36,968 nucleotides of DNA from Microcaldota archaeon (GCA_028867335.1 JAGWGN010000012.1:1-36968); one strand, 5' to 3'. Shown: positions 17,495 to 24,851, numbered from the stretch's first letter. Program-made: numbers and translations. Notes: a model not told the origin generated them from the letters alone.

Positions 17495-17680
17495 ATGGCG
17501 TGTGAATGTGCTAGCTGCGGTAAGCAGATCGAGAAGGACGGGTACTGCTGGGTGTGCAGCGAATGCTATGGGATCTATTGCACTGATTGCGGATATATTG
17601 GAGGGGTTGATTCGGACACCAACAGCTGCGACTGCCCAAACTGCAAGGAATCGATGAACTACACAACCTGCCAGAGCTAG
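17495..17680 (+). CDS. Small cysteine-rich zinc-binding protein
   Basis: 61 residues with ten or more cysteines in CxxC pairs: CASCGKQ, CWVCSEC, YCTDCG, CDCPNCKES. This predicts two or more zinc (or other metal) knuckles in a RING/zinc-ribbon-like arrangement. It is acidic overall and has no other domain. It follows the copper cluster but has its own TATA box, so it may or may not belong to metal handling. Alternatives are an adaptor in transcription or ubiquitin-like pathways; nothing in the sequence decides this. Confidence 0.75.
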   Translation: MACECASCGKQIEKDGYCWVCSECYGIYCTDCGYIGGVDSDTNSCDCPNCKESMNYTTCQS

Positions 17681-17698
17681 ATCTTATGCTCGCTGTTT

Positions 17699-17722
17699 GC
17701 GGGACCTGCCGCCCTTTTGATT
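17699..17722 (+). terminator. Possible hairpin terminator after the Cys-rich gene
   Basis: GCGG (17699-17702) pairs with CCGC (17709-17712) around a six-base loop, followed by a T-rich stretch (CCTTTTGATTT). The geometry fits a simple terminator 19 bases after the stop codon. Confidence 0.35.
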
Positions 17723-17808
17723 TGGTAGTCAACCAGCTCGTTATTGGTTTACATCCCGATAGGAATCGCATTTAAGAGGATTGCTAGGCAGTCACTAATT
17801 AATAAAAA

Positions 17809-18102
17809 TCATGTCCTTAAAGGAGCTACGAGGGTCGCAATCCCGCTTTGGGTTATCTTGTACGTCGTTGAGACCTCAGATCCCGTTATCTCGCCAAGGT
17901 TTTGGACGTCGCCCCTCTTCTGCAGTTTTTTAAGAGCAAACTTCGCAGAATCTATGTGTTTAAGATCCGATTCATCAAATAGCATTCCCTGCTGCTTTGA
18001 GCCGTACGCCAAAATTTGGACTTCTGACTTTTCTGTGTTTTGCTTATTCTTCATTTTCCCACAAACAATATTCCGTTTTTGGAATTTAAATTCTTGATTC
18101 AT
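17809..18102 (-). CDS. Small protein with winged-helix-like C-terminus
   Basis: 97 residues. The C-terminal half (SAKFALKKLQKRGDVQNLGEITGSEVSTTYKITQSGIATL) has the shape of the last part of a winged helix: a helix, a wing with S-x-x-Y-K-I-T and a closing G-I-x-x-L helix, as in MarR/PadR-type regulators. The first recognition-type helix is not obvious, so the call is tentative. It follows the DUF167 gene by 13 bases on the same strand and is probably in one operon with it. A T-run on the minus strand just after its stop (17804-17808) may end the transcript. A second in-frame ATG (MKNKQNT) could be the start. Confidence 0.55.
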   Translation of the reverse strand: MNQEFKFQKRNIVCGKMKNKQNTEKSEVQILAYGSKQQGMLFDESDLKHIDSAKFALKKLQKRGDVQNLGEITGSEVSTTYKITQSGIATLVAPLRT

Positions 18103-18115
18103 CGAGCGTTTTGTC

Positions 18116-18337
18116 CTATTGCATTACCTCCACAAGTTTATCTCGCCCTTTAGCACCCTGTAGAATTCTTATCTTTGACTTGGCAATACCGAAATGCTCT
18201 GCAAGAATCTCGATAAGCATCTTGTTTGCCTTATCCTTGGTTGCTGGTGCAGCTACCTTCACGGCATAGTTTCCCTCGTCCAATTTTGTGAGGATGGAAG
18301 CTCGTGAATTTGGGGTTACACGTACATTTATTTTCAT
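18116..18337 (-). CDS. DUF167 (YggU/UPF0235) family protein
   Basis: 73 residues. The family pattern is clear: VRVTPNSRAS near the start, then YAVKVAAPATKDKANKMLIEILAEHFGIAKSKIRILQGAKGRDKLVEV. This matches the universal LxVrV...PpxdGKANxaLixxLAxxfxvpkxxVxixxGxxsRxKxvxI pattern. The function of this widespread small alpha/beta protein is not established. The leaderless start is supported by CTATAAAAAC on the minus strand about 28 bases upstream, in a TATA region shared with the divergent epimerase gene. Confidence 0.88.
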   Translation of the reverse strand: MKINVRVTPNSRASILTKLDEGNYAVKVAAPATKDKANKMLIEILAEHFGIAKSKIRILQGAKGRDKLVEVMQ

Positions 18338-18361
18338 AATATATTCACTCGCTTCTAAAAG

Positions 18362-18369
18362 TTTTTATA
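18362..18369. promoter_or_regulatory. Single TATA element apparently serving two divergent genes
   Basis: TTTTTATA(G) on the plus strand reads as CTATAAAAA on the minus strand. Its centre is about 28 bases from the minus-strand ATG at 18337 and about 35 from the plus-strand ATG at 18401. No other TATA box is visible in the 63-base gap. Confidence 0.5.
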
Positions 18370-18400
18370 GTAATTCGTGAAGAATAAGATTGGTAAGTTT

Positions 18401-19336
18401 ATGCCGGAACTCAGTGGACTGAACGTTGTCGTTACGGGGGGAGCAGGATTCATAGGCAGCAATCTGGCAGAGCGCCTTTCTAAGGAGAACAACGTGACGA
18501 TAATCGACACTCTCCACAGCGGCTCGCTTGAGAACCTAGAGGCAATCAAGGACAAGGTCACTTTCATCAAGGCAAGGGCAGGGGAAATCGAAAAATTCGC
18601 CAAGGCGCCTGATCTAATCTTTCATCTCGGGATGTACTCCTCCACTCCGATGTACAGGGAGGACAACATGAGGGTGGCAGAGGTCGTAGAGGACTCTGTG
18701 AGACTCTTTAGATATGCCGCGGATAAAAAGGTAAAGGTGGTCTTCGCCTCCTCCTCGTCAATCTACAACGGCCACAAGATGCCGTACAGGGAGGAGTCTT
18801 TTCCATTTGTGACAGATTTTTACACAGAGGCGCGATATTTTGCCGAGCGAATCGCGGAGCTCTACCATAACATGGAGGGGCTTGACGCAATCGGCCTGAG
18901 GCTCTTTGCAGTATACGGGCCCCACGAGCGCGCCAAGAAGACATTTGCAAATCTGGTAAGCCAGTTCATGTGGTCGCTTCTTGAGGACAAGCCACCGATC
19001 GTCTACGGCGACGGGACGCAGACAAGGGACTTCACGTACGTTGACGACATAGTCGACGCCTTCCTGCTCGCAACAAGGCAGAGCGGATACGACGTCTTCA
19101 ATGCGGGAACCTCGAAGAACTACACGATGAACGAGCTGGTCTCAAAGCTCAATGCGGCGATGGGCAAGAACATCGCTCCGAAGTACATAGAGACCCCGAT
19201 CAAGAACTACGTGACAGGAACTCTTGCAGACACCACAAAGTCGGAGAGGGTGCTCGGGTTCAAGGCAAAGGTTACCCTTGATGAGGGAATTGAAAGGCTA
19301 CTGGGGTACTACAACTACGGCAAGGGGCAGCAGTAA
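18401..19336 (+). CDS. NAD-dependent epimerase/dehydratase (extended SDR)
   Basis: 311 residues from ATG 18401; a GTG at 18377 is in frame but sits within the promoter region. The nucleotide-binding motif GGAGFIGSNLAERL is at residues 13-26 and the acidic residue after beta-2 is IIDTLHSG. FASSSSIYNG holds the active-site serine, with RLFAVYGPHE and DFTYVDDIVDAFLLA downstream as in GalE-type sugar-nucleotide epimerases. The catalytic Tyr-xxx-Lys appears as Y141-T-E-A-R145, i.e. Lys is replaced by Arg. It probably acts on a UDP- or dTDP-sugar for surface glycans, but specificity cannot be read. It is convergent with the channel gene (6-base gap). Confidence 0.85.
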   Translation: MPELSGLNVVVTGGAGFIGSNLAERLSKENNVTIIDTLHSGSLENLEAIKDKVTFIKARAGEIEKFAKAPDLIFHLGMYSSTPMYREDNMRVAEVVEDSVRLFRYAADKKVKVVFASSSSIYNGHKMPYREESFPFVTDFYTEARYFAERIAELYHNMEGLDAIGLRLFAVYGPHERAKKTFANLVSQFMWSLLEDKPPIVYGDGTQTRDFTYVDDIVDAFLLATRQSGYDVFNAGTSKNYTMNELVSKLNAAMGKNIAPKYIETPIKNYVTGTLADTTKSERVLGFKAKVTLDEGIERLLGYYNYGKGQQ

Positions 19337-19342
19337 ATGCTC

Positions 19343-19747
19343 CTACAGCTTCTTCTCTACCCTCTTGAGGTCCTTCTTTATGATCTTCTCCTCCTTCACC
19401 AGCTCCCTCTCCCCTGAGCGGACCAGCCTTCCGAAAAACGGGCCGAATATGAAACCCAGTGCGAAGATTACCGCGCCGATTGAGACGAACGCCAGGACCG
19501 ACGCAAGCAGCTTGCCTAGAACTGTCACAGGAATGGTTGTTGGGCCCTCTGCGGTTGCGAGCATACTCATGAAGTAGAAGGAATCTATGTAGGAGTATCC
19601 CTCGACATAGTGGAACGCGATAGTCCCGAAGAACATTATCCCAAAGACGAGCAAAAACGCGAAGAATGCGCGCCTGTAGATCGAATGGTGATGGTAGTGC
19701 ACGTGCGCCTTCCCGAAGAACAGCTCTCCCTCCTCCTGCAGACTCAT
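19343..19747 (-). CDS. Two-TM pore-loop channel protein with non-canonical filter
   Basis: 134 residues. Topology is TM1 (about 26-45), pore helix (YSYIDSFYFMSMLATAEGP), TM2 (about 77-102), and a charged coiled tail (RSGERELVKEEKIIKKDLKRVEKKL). This is the Ion_trans_2 (KcsA-like) layout, and TIPVTVLGKLLASVLAFVSIG after the filter fits the family very well. The filter itself reads TAEGPT instead of TVGYGD, so potassium selectivity cannot be assumed. The His-rich N-terminus (HVHYHHH) is unusual and might bind metal or sense pH. The ATG is leaderless, with a TATA box 26 bases upstream (19767-19780). Confidence 0.8.
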   Translation of the reverse strand: MSLQEEGELFFGKAHVHYHHHSIYRRAFFAFLLVFGIMFFGTIAFHYVEGYSYIDSFYFMSMLATAEGPTTIPVTVLGKLLASVLAFVSIGAVIFALGFIFGPFFGRLVRSGERELVKEEKIIKKDLKRVEKKL

Positions 19748-19766
19748 GAGAATCTATACGCATGAT

Positions 19767-19780
19767 TGATTTAAATATTC
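19767..19780 (-). promoter_or_regulatory. TATA box of the channel gene
   Basis: GAATATTTAAATCA on the minus strand is centred about 26 bases from the ATG at 19747. Confidence 0.55.
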
Positions 19781-19860
19781 TACATAGCAGTTGGGAATTG
19801 GTTCCACCGCCAGCCAGCGATTAGTTTATTAATATATTATTACCTATCAATAACAGATAA

Positions 19861-19865
19861 AGGTG
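19861..19865 (+). promoter_or_regulatory. Ribosome binding site deciding a TTG start (eS26)
   Basis: AGGTG lies five bases before the TTG at 19871; no ATG is available upstream in frame. The TATA-like TTTATTAATATA at 19825-19836 predicts transcription start near 19856, just ahead of this site. Confidence 0.55.
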
Positions 19866-19870
19866 TTATT

Positions 19871-20104
19871 TTGAGAGGATCAGACACATTAGTAAACTGT
19901 GACCAGTGCGGAAGGAGAGTACCAAGCGTTAAGGCCGTTGCATACGAGAAGAGGATCAGCTTCGGAACGGAGCTCCACAATGCAAACGACGTCAGATTTC
20001 TTACGAGCAGAAAGGTGTACTACTGCATAAGCTGCGCAAAGCACAAGGGAATATTCGAGAAGAAGAAGGAGCAGGCGGAGCGCGCTGCGCACAAATACGA
20101 CTGA
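19871..20104 (+). CDS. rps26e: Small ribosomal subunit protein eS26
   Basis: 77 residues from a TTG start. The archaeal/eukaryotic S26e pattern is visible: CDQCGRRVPSVKAVAYEKR near residue 10, then VYYCISCAKHKGIFEKKK. The two CxxC pairs form the zinc site. eS26 sits near the mRNA exit of the small subunit in archaea and eukaryotes and is absent from bacteria, so it anchors the window as archaeal. It is followed 11 bases later by a zinc/TM protein gene, probably in the same transcript. Confidence 0.88.
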   Translation: MRGSDTLVNCDQCGRRVPSVKAVAYEKRISFGTELHNANDVRFLTSRKVYYCISCAKHKGIFEKKKEQAERAAHKYD

Positions 20105-20115
20105 ATGGTTGAGAC

Positions 20116-21141
20116 ATGGCGACGAATCCTGACGAACTTTTGATCTTCAAGCTCAGGGGAATGGGCAAGAAGGCAGAGAAACCGCAGGAGACTAAGGCCA
20201 TCGAGCAGCCAAGGCCGCAGGTCCAGCAGCCAAAGCCCATTTTTGCTCCAAAGCCAACCCCCATAGCCACGCCAAAGCCTGCGCCGACCCAAAAACCTGC
20301 AGAGGCAACCAAGGAGGAGGCGAAGAGGCCGGTTCTCGGAGGATTGTTTTCGTCTACCCAGTCCGCCCCAGAAAAGCCAGTAGTCCAGAAAATGGCAAGG
20401 GAGGAGGTGGAGCAGCAGATGGTCGAGAGCGTCTTCAAGAAGCAGACATTTAACGACGAGTCAAGGCCATCTGGGCTTGAGATAGCGAGGAAGAAGGGCG
20501 GCAGAACCGAGGCGGAGAGCATGGAGGCGGCAAAGGGACTCACGTGCATTAACCACCCATGGAGGCCGGCATACGGGGTGTGCGACTACTGCGACAGGCC
20601 GTTCTGCTACGCGGATCTGGTAGAATACGACAACAAGTTTTACGACTTAGAGCACATCGACAACGTCGCAGGAAAGGCGCCAAGGACAAAGAAGCCCGCA
20701 AACAGCTTCATAAAAATCGCAAGCGTGCTATTCATGGTCAACTCGATACTCCTCTTCTACTCGATAATACCGCAGCTCAGCTTCATCTTCAACTACCTTG
20801 GCAGCATAGGTCCAAGCAATATTCTCGGCACCTTCGATTCCGCGTACGGGATACCGATCTTCAATTTGACGATCAGCATCTTCGGGTTCCTCGCAGGGAT
20901 ACTCGTTATACTTGCCGAAGAGAGGGGAATATTCTTAAGCGGACTTGTAGGGACCCTCATACTTGTCGGGGCGAGCTTCGAGTACCTAAACAGCTATTTG
21001 CCTTACCTGCTTGTCGTCAGCCTAGTAGCCCTCACGACGATCATCTTCCTGGCATACGGAAGGGTGAGTTCCACGACAACATCGTACGCGACGGACATAG
21101 TGGCCCCGGACATAGACTGGCCTAGGATAGAGACATTCTAA
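20116..21141 (+). CDS. Membrane protein with Pro-rich linker and B-box-like zinc domain
   Basis: 341 residues. Residues about 20-75 are Pro/Lys/Gln-rich and low-complexity (PQVQQPKPIFAPKPTPIATPKP), a flexible linker. Residues about 140-180 hold a compact zinc motif, CINHPWRPAYGVCDYCDRPFCYADL, followed by FYDLEHID. This is like the small B-box/zinc finger domains that precede TM regions in archaeal and bacterial membrane proteins. Four hydrophobic helices follow (roughly 200-330). The C-terminal tail (TDIVAPDIDWPRIETF) is outside the last helix. It is co-oriented with eS26, with a GGTTGAG ribosome site 2-8 bases before the ATG. The function is unknown; a regulatory or scaffolding role at the membrane is inference. 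Confidence 0.75.
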   Translation: MATNPDELLIFKLRGMGKKAEKPQETKAIEQPRPQVQQPKPIFAPKPTPIATPKPAPTQKPAEATKEEAKRPVLGGLFSSTQSAPEKPVVQKMAREEVEQQMVESVFKKQTFNDESRPSGLEIARKKGGRTEAESMEAAKGLTCINHPWRPAYGVCDYCDRPFCYADLVEYDNKFYDLEHIDNVAGKAPRTKKPANSFIKIASVLFMVNSILLFYSIIPQLSFIFNYLGSIGPSNILGTFDSAYGIPIFNLTISIFGFLAGILVILAEERGIFLSGLVGTLILVGASFEYLNSYLPYLLVVSLVALTTIIFLAYGRVSSTTTSYATDIVAPDIDWPRIETF

Positions 21142-21242
21142 TTTTGAAAGGGCGGAAAATGAAAAAAACAAAACCATATATGATGTATTTGAATGCCAGG
21201 ATGCAGAGTATATCTCACGCTACCAAGAAAGGGTAAATAAAT

Positions 21243-21758
21243 ATGACAATGGTAACACAAGAAACTGTGAAACAGCAAAGGCCAATTGAAGCAAGATTGG
21301 CAGACGTGAATAACGAGCTCACCCACAAGGTGGCTGAACTGCTAAGGACAAACGTTAAAACCAAGGATCTGAGAGAGCCGATATCGGCCAGTGTTCAGGA
21401 GATACTGAGAATTACAAAGAAGAACAAGATAGTGGTCATAAAAAGATTCCCGACTGTTTCTGCGACAAATGACCAGTTCCATCTGCTTGAGATAGACTCG
21501 ACAAAGAACAGGATCGTATTTGCGACGCTCATGTCCCACCAGAGGAGGAACAGGGGACTTTTGGTGGAATTCGATTCAACCGGAAAGAAGCTGACAATAG
21601 ACAGGACAAAGGTCGCGGAGCTGGCCCAGATGATGGAAATAAGCAACTCCAGAAATAAGGTCAAGGAGCTCGTAAAGAAGCTTGAGATGGACAGATGGAG
21701 AGCAGTGTCTTCTGTGCAAAAAAGCGAAGATAGCACATTTGTGGATTTGATAAGGTAA
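21243..21758 (+). CDS. Hypothetical protein, soluble, unknown
   Basis: 171 residues, charged. The N-terminal third is helical (IEARLADVNNELTHKVAELLRTNVKTKDLREPISASVQEILRITKKNK). A beta-rich middle follows (IVVIKRFPTVSATNDQFHLLEIDSTKNRIVFATLMSHQRRNRGLLVEFD), then a helical end with basic residues (RNKVKELVKKLEMDRWRAVSS). I do not recognise the family. It is convergent with the aCPSF1 gene, and a T-run starts 12 bases after its stop. Confidence 0.6.
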   Translation: MTMVTQETVKQQRPIEARLADVNNELTHKVAELLRTNVKTKDLREPISASVQEILRITKKNKIVVIKRFPTVSATNDQFHLLEIDSTKNRIVFATLMSHQRRNRGLLVEFDSTGKKLTIDRTKVAELAQMMEISNSRNKVKELVKKLEMDRWRAVSSVQKSEDSTFVDLIR

Positions 21759-21770
21759 ACGAGAAGACTA

Positions 21771-21775
21771 TTTTT
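21771..21775 (+). terminator. T-run terminator of the 21243 gene
   Basis: TTTTT in the 15-base convergent gap, reaching into the aCPSF1 stop codon. It is the only T-run near the stop of the plus-strand gene. Confidence 0.35.
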
Positions 21776-23735
21776 ACTTGAACCTTATCGTGTCTAGGTT
21801 CATCGGGGCCCTGCCCTCGATGTGCAGCCTCTGGCCGATTGACCTTGCCAGATCCTCGCACTTCGACTCCTCGCCGTGCATCGTGAACACCTTCTTCGGC
21901 GTAGGCCTTATGTTCTCGGCGAAGCTCATCAGCTGCCTTCTGTCGCTGTGCCCCGAGAATCCCTCGATGTTTTGGACCTGCATGTCGACCTTGAAGTTGT
22001 GCAGCTTGCCGTTCTCGTCAGGAAGGGGTATCTCCTTTAGCCCTGACTGGAGCCTTCTTCCAAGTGATGCTGCGCTGTTGTAACCGACGAACAGAAGGGT
22101 GTTCCTTGCGTCGTCGCATAGCGCCTTGAAGTACTCGACGCTCACTCCCCCGTTCATCATTCCTCCGCTGGCAAGTATGACTGCCGGGCCCTTGTCCACT
22201 ATCTCGGACCTCTCCCCCTTGGCGACCTCGAAGATCTCGCTCTCAAACGGCGATCTGTTGCTAAGTATTCTGTGCTGGAGGTTTAGCTTTAGGTACTCAG
22301 GGTATGCGGTGTGGATCGCGCTCGCCTCAAGGAGCATTCCGTCCAGATATACCGGGGCGTCCAGCTTGTACTTTGGGTTGTTTGCAAAGAAGGCCTCTAG
22401 CACGAGCATTATCTCCTGCGATCTTCCGATTGCAAAGAGCGGGATCAGAACCTTCCCTCCGCTGTCCACCGCCCTCTTGATCGTGTTGACCAAATTGACC
22501 TCCGCATCCTGCCTGTTGACCGAGATGTCGCTCTGCAGGCCGTTTGTACTCTCAAGGAAGAGCGAGTCTATCCTCGGGTACTTGGTGTCTGCAGGGTCGA
22601 GGAGCCTTGTGAAGCCGAACTTGAGGTCGCCGCTGTGGACGATGTTGTACATTCCCTCGCCTATGTGGAGATGCACCGTTGCGCTGCCGAGTATGTGGCC
22701 GGCGTTGTGGTATGTGAGCTTGATCTCGTCAGTTACGTTTGTGACCTCGTGGTAGTCCCTTGTTATCATATGCGAGAGCATCTTGCGGACGTCCTTCTCA
22801 TCGTAGAGAGGCGTCCCGCCGCTTCTCTGCACCAGCTTTAGGTAGTCGAAGTGGAGCAGCGCGATTATGTCCCTTGTTGGGGGCGTGCAGTAGACCGGGC
22901 CCTCGTATCCGAACTTGAAGAGGTATGGGACGAATCCGCTGTGGTCCATGTGCGCATGCGTGAGTATTATCGCGTCTATGTCGTTTATCGTGATGTTTGC
23001 CTGGGCAAGATATGGGAACGCCTTGTTCTGGTCCCCGTTGTCCTTGTTCGCATCCGACCCCTTGACCGACGGCTCCGGGCTCAGGCCGCAGTCGATTAGT
23101 ATCTTCGAGTGGTTGGTCTCAAGCAGAAGCGAGCTTCTCCCCACCTCCCTAAATCCCCCGAGCGCTGTTGCCTTTATCCACTCGCTCTTCATTATGGGCT
23201 TGTTTATCTTCTTCCCGACGGCGGTCAAGAACTTCTTTCTGAAAGGGCTTTCCTGGAGCAGCATCTGCCTAACCCCCTTGATTATGTCGCTGTTCATCGT
23301 AGGGGTCCTAAACACCCTCGGCACCCACTTAGTCTCAATCACAATTCTCTTTAGCGTCATTCCCCCCTTTCCGATGACAAGCCCTGGCTTTAGGGCCTCG
23401 AGGAAGACCTCGCTGAACTCAGGGACAAACCTTATTCCCTCCTCGTTTAGCACCGCCTCCTTCGGAACAATCTCTATGATCTTCTGCTTTGCGGTCTCTG
23501 GGTCCATCAGCTTTGTGTTCTCGCTTCTGATTATCAGCTTCTTCTTTACGGTCGCGCTGATGCTCTTCACTATGTTCTCGTCGCTGAAGATGTATGCTAT
23601 GTCGCGCACGTATATCGCAATGTCAGGCCCCTCGTACTCTGCCTTGATGAATCCTGCATCCTTCGGGATAAGCTCCTCTATTGTCTGAAGGATGTTCTTT
23701 GCATTGTCCTGTTTTTCCTTTTGTTCCTCGCTCAA
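21774..23735 (-). CDS. aCPSF1, KH/metallo-beta-lactamase/beta-CASP ribonuclease and transcription terminator
   Basis: 653 residues. The archaeal homologue of the CPSF73 nuclease cleaves U-rich 3' ends and terminates transcription genome-wide. N-terminal KH-type RNA-binding domains are present (GLVIGKGGMTLKRIV near residue 118). The metallo-beta-lactamase domain starts near 190 with FREVGRSSLLLET. The metal-binding THAHMDHSG is at 259-267, and GSATVHLH with NIVHSGD follows. The beta-CASP domain contains PRIDSLFLEST and ILASGGMMNGG, and the end has GFSGHSDRRQL and TMHGE. It starts with TTG at 23735; AGTGAT just upstream is a good ribosome site and no earlier ATG exists, while the first internal ATG would cut into the KH region. 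Confidence 0.95.
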   Translation of the reverse strand: MSEEQKEKQDNAKNILQTIEELIPKDAGFIKAEYEGPDIAIYVRDIAYIFSDENIVKSISATVKKKLIIRSENTKLMDPETAKQKIIEIVPKEAVLNEEGIRFVPEFSEVFLEALKPGLVIGKGGMTLKRIVIETKWVPRVFRTPTMNSDIIKGVRQMLLQESPFRKKFLTAVGKKINKPIMKSEWIKATALGGFREVGRSSLLLETNHSKILIDCGLSPEPSVKGSDANKDNGDQNKAFPYLAQANITINDIDAIILTHAHMDHSGFVPYLFKFGYEGPVYCTPPTRDIIALLHFDYLKLVQRSGGTPLYDEKDVRKMLSHMITRDYHEVTNVTDEIKLTYHNAGHILGSATVHLHIGEGMYNIVHSGDLKFGFTRLLDPADTKYPRIDSLFLESTNGLQSDISVNRQDAEVNLVNTIKRAVDSGGKVLIPLFAIGRSQEIMLVLEAFFANNPKYKLDAPVYLDGMLLEASAIHTAYPEYLKLNLQHRILSNRSPFESEIFEVAKGERSEIVDKGPAVILASGGMMNGGVSVEYFKALCDDARNTLLFVGYNSAASLGRRLQSGLKEIPLPDENGKLHNFKVDMQVQNIEGFSGHSDRRQLMSFAENIRPTPKKVFTMHGEESKCEDLARSIGQRLHIEGRAPMNLDTIRFK

Positions 23736-23821
23736 AGAATCACTAAAATCCGAAAAATCATAATCTATCCTTGCCGTGGGTTTTTCTCGAACCTGTCATT
23801 ATCGTATTTTCAACTATGCTC

Positions 23822-23827
23822 AAAAAA
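23822..23827 (-). terminator. T-run terminator of the proteasome gene
   Basis: TTTTTT on the minus strand, 33 bases past the psmB stop, without a hairpin. Confidence 0.4.
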
Positions 23828-23859
23828 GCCATTTGGTTCCCTGTGTTCGAGTGGGCAGC

Positions 23860-24495
23860 TTACTTTGCCATCTCATCTACTTCCTCCTTGGAGTACTCCT
23901 TGTAGCCCGCCTTTGTTATCGCAATCACGTGGATCCTGTCGCCGGTTGCTGTGTCCCTCTTCATTGCGATCTTCAGCGCCTTGACGGCGTGCTTTGACAT
24001 CTCCTGGGTCGTCTTTCCAGGCTTATAAACATCCTCCAGGTATCCTAGCGCCACAGGCGATCCGCTTCCGGTCGATGTGAACTTCGACTCTGCGATGTAT
24101 CCGCCCATCAGATCTAGGCTGAATAGCTCAGGCGTTCCGTTGTTCATTCCGCCCAGCAAAAGCTGCACGAAGAACGGCATCATCTTGTTCTCCTGAAGCA
24201 CAAGAGAGAGAAGCGATGTCGCTGCCGTTGGTGAGAGCGGCCTTCCCTCGTTCATCTTGAAGAGCTCGTTTTGCGCCCTTAGCATCTTTACAATGTACTG
24301 TGCGTCTCCGACCCCTCCTGCAATCGTCATTCCCAGGCCCTCGTCTATCCTGTTGACCTTGACCGCCTCAGAGCTTGCGAGGAACGTGTCCGCGCTGGCC
24401 CTTGAGTCAGCTCCGAGAAGTATCCCGTCGCTGCAGACAATGCCTACGGTAGTAGTGCCCTTCAAAATCTTCTCTGAATAGTCCTTATAGTCCAT
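23860..24495 (-). CDS. psmB: 20S proteasome beta subunit
   Basis: 211 residues. It is the catalytic ring subunit of the archaeal proteasome. A 13-residue propeptide (MDYKDYSEKILKG) precedes the autoprocessing site, leaving Thr at residue 14 as the N-terminal nucleophile (TTTVGIVCSDG). Asp17 and Lys33 equivalents are present in GADSRAS and AVKVNRI, and TGSGSPVALGYLED matches the conserved C-terminal region. No alpha subunit is in the window. It lies between aCPSF1 and the TRAM gene, all on the minus strand but each with spacing that suggests separate transcripts. Confidence 0.96.
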   Translation of the reverse strand: MDYKDYSEKILKGTTTVGIVCSDGILLGADSRASADTFLASSEAVKVNRIDEGLGMTIAGGVGDAQYIVKMLRAQNELFKMNEGRPLSPTAATSLLSLVLQENKMMPFFVQLLLGGMNNGTPELFSLDLMGGYIAESKFTSTGSGSPVALGYLEDVYKPGKTTQEMSKHAVKALKIAMKRDTATGDRIHVIAITKAGYKEYSKEEVDEMAK

Positions 24496-24526
24496 ATGGA
24501 TTCGCCTAGATTATACTAAAATAAGT

Positions 24527-24545
24527 AAAAAATGTAAAAATTAAA
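24527..24545 (-). terminator. T-rich terminator of the TRAM gene, next to the psmB promoter
   Basis: On the minus strand, runs of five and six T separated by ACA follow the TRAM stop within 25 bases. The adjoining TTATTTTAGTATAAT region probably supplies the psmB promoter. Confidence 0.4.
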
Positions 24546-24551
24546 CTCCCT

Positions 24552-24782
24552 TTAAATTATTAAACTACCATTACCTATAAAAGGCTTGCCGTCAATCGAC
24601 TCGGCGTACGCGAATGTGCGGTACACTTTCGTGATCTTCACGCGATAGCTCTTGCCAATCCTGGTCTTGGTGTTCTTGATGAAGACAATCAAGTTGTTTA
24701 CCTTGCCTATGCCTTCGCCGTGCGGGTTCTTTGCCGCCACCTTCACATCGTATGTCTCCCCTTCGTTCAGGTTCTCTTCCAT
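24552..24782 (-). CDS. TRAM-domain RNA-binding protein
   Basis: 76 residues, essentially a single TRAM domain: EGETYDVKVAAKNPHGEGIGKVNNLIVFIKNTKTRIGKSYRVKITKVYRTFAYAESI. The family's signature GxGIG/KxxxxxVFVxxxxxGxxxxVxItkv is well kept. Stand-alone TRAM proteins are archaeal RNA chaperones, several linked to cold response. The ATG follows GGGAGTGG, a plausible ribosome site. The upstream region is almost entirely an imperfect inverted repeat (24783-24851). Confidence 0.92.
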   Translation of the reverse strand: MEENLNEGETYDVKVAAKNPHGEGIGKVNNLIVFIKNTKTRIGKSYRVKITKVYRTFAYAESIDGKPFIGNGSLII

Positions 24783-24851
24783 GTTTATCCACTCCCATTT
24801 CGCACACTATAGGCCCCAGGCCCCAAGTGCGCTTTCCAAATGGAGATAAAC
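24783..24851. repeat. Imperfect inverted repeat filling the TRAM 5' region
   Basis: Three nested complementary pairs: GTTTATC (24783-24789) with GATAAAC (24845-24851); CCATTT (24795-24800) with AAATGG (24838-24843); GCACAC (24802-24807) with GTGCGC (24827-24832, one G-U pair in RNA). The loop carries AGGCCCC twice in tandem (24811-24824). The TATA box (GTATTTAAAG on plus, 24859-24868) predicts a start near 24837, so the outer arm may lie upstream of the transcript. Confidence 0.5.

Noticed and set aside
17699-17750. A tRNA on either strand (AGCTGGTTGACTACC resembles a D-arm)
   Set aside because: No acceptor stem or T-arm with GGTTC can be paired with it on either strand, even allowing an intron.
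22915-23688. 257-codon plus-strand frame opposite aCPSF1, and similar frames opposite uvrA, uvrB and psmB
   Set aside because: The minus-strand genes carry full catalytic motifs; the opposite frames are Ser/Leu/Phe-rich mirror translations without domains or promoters.
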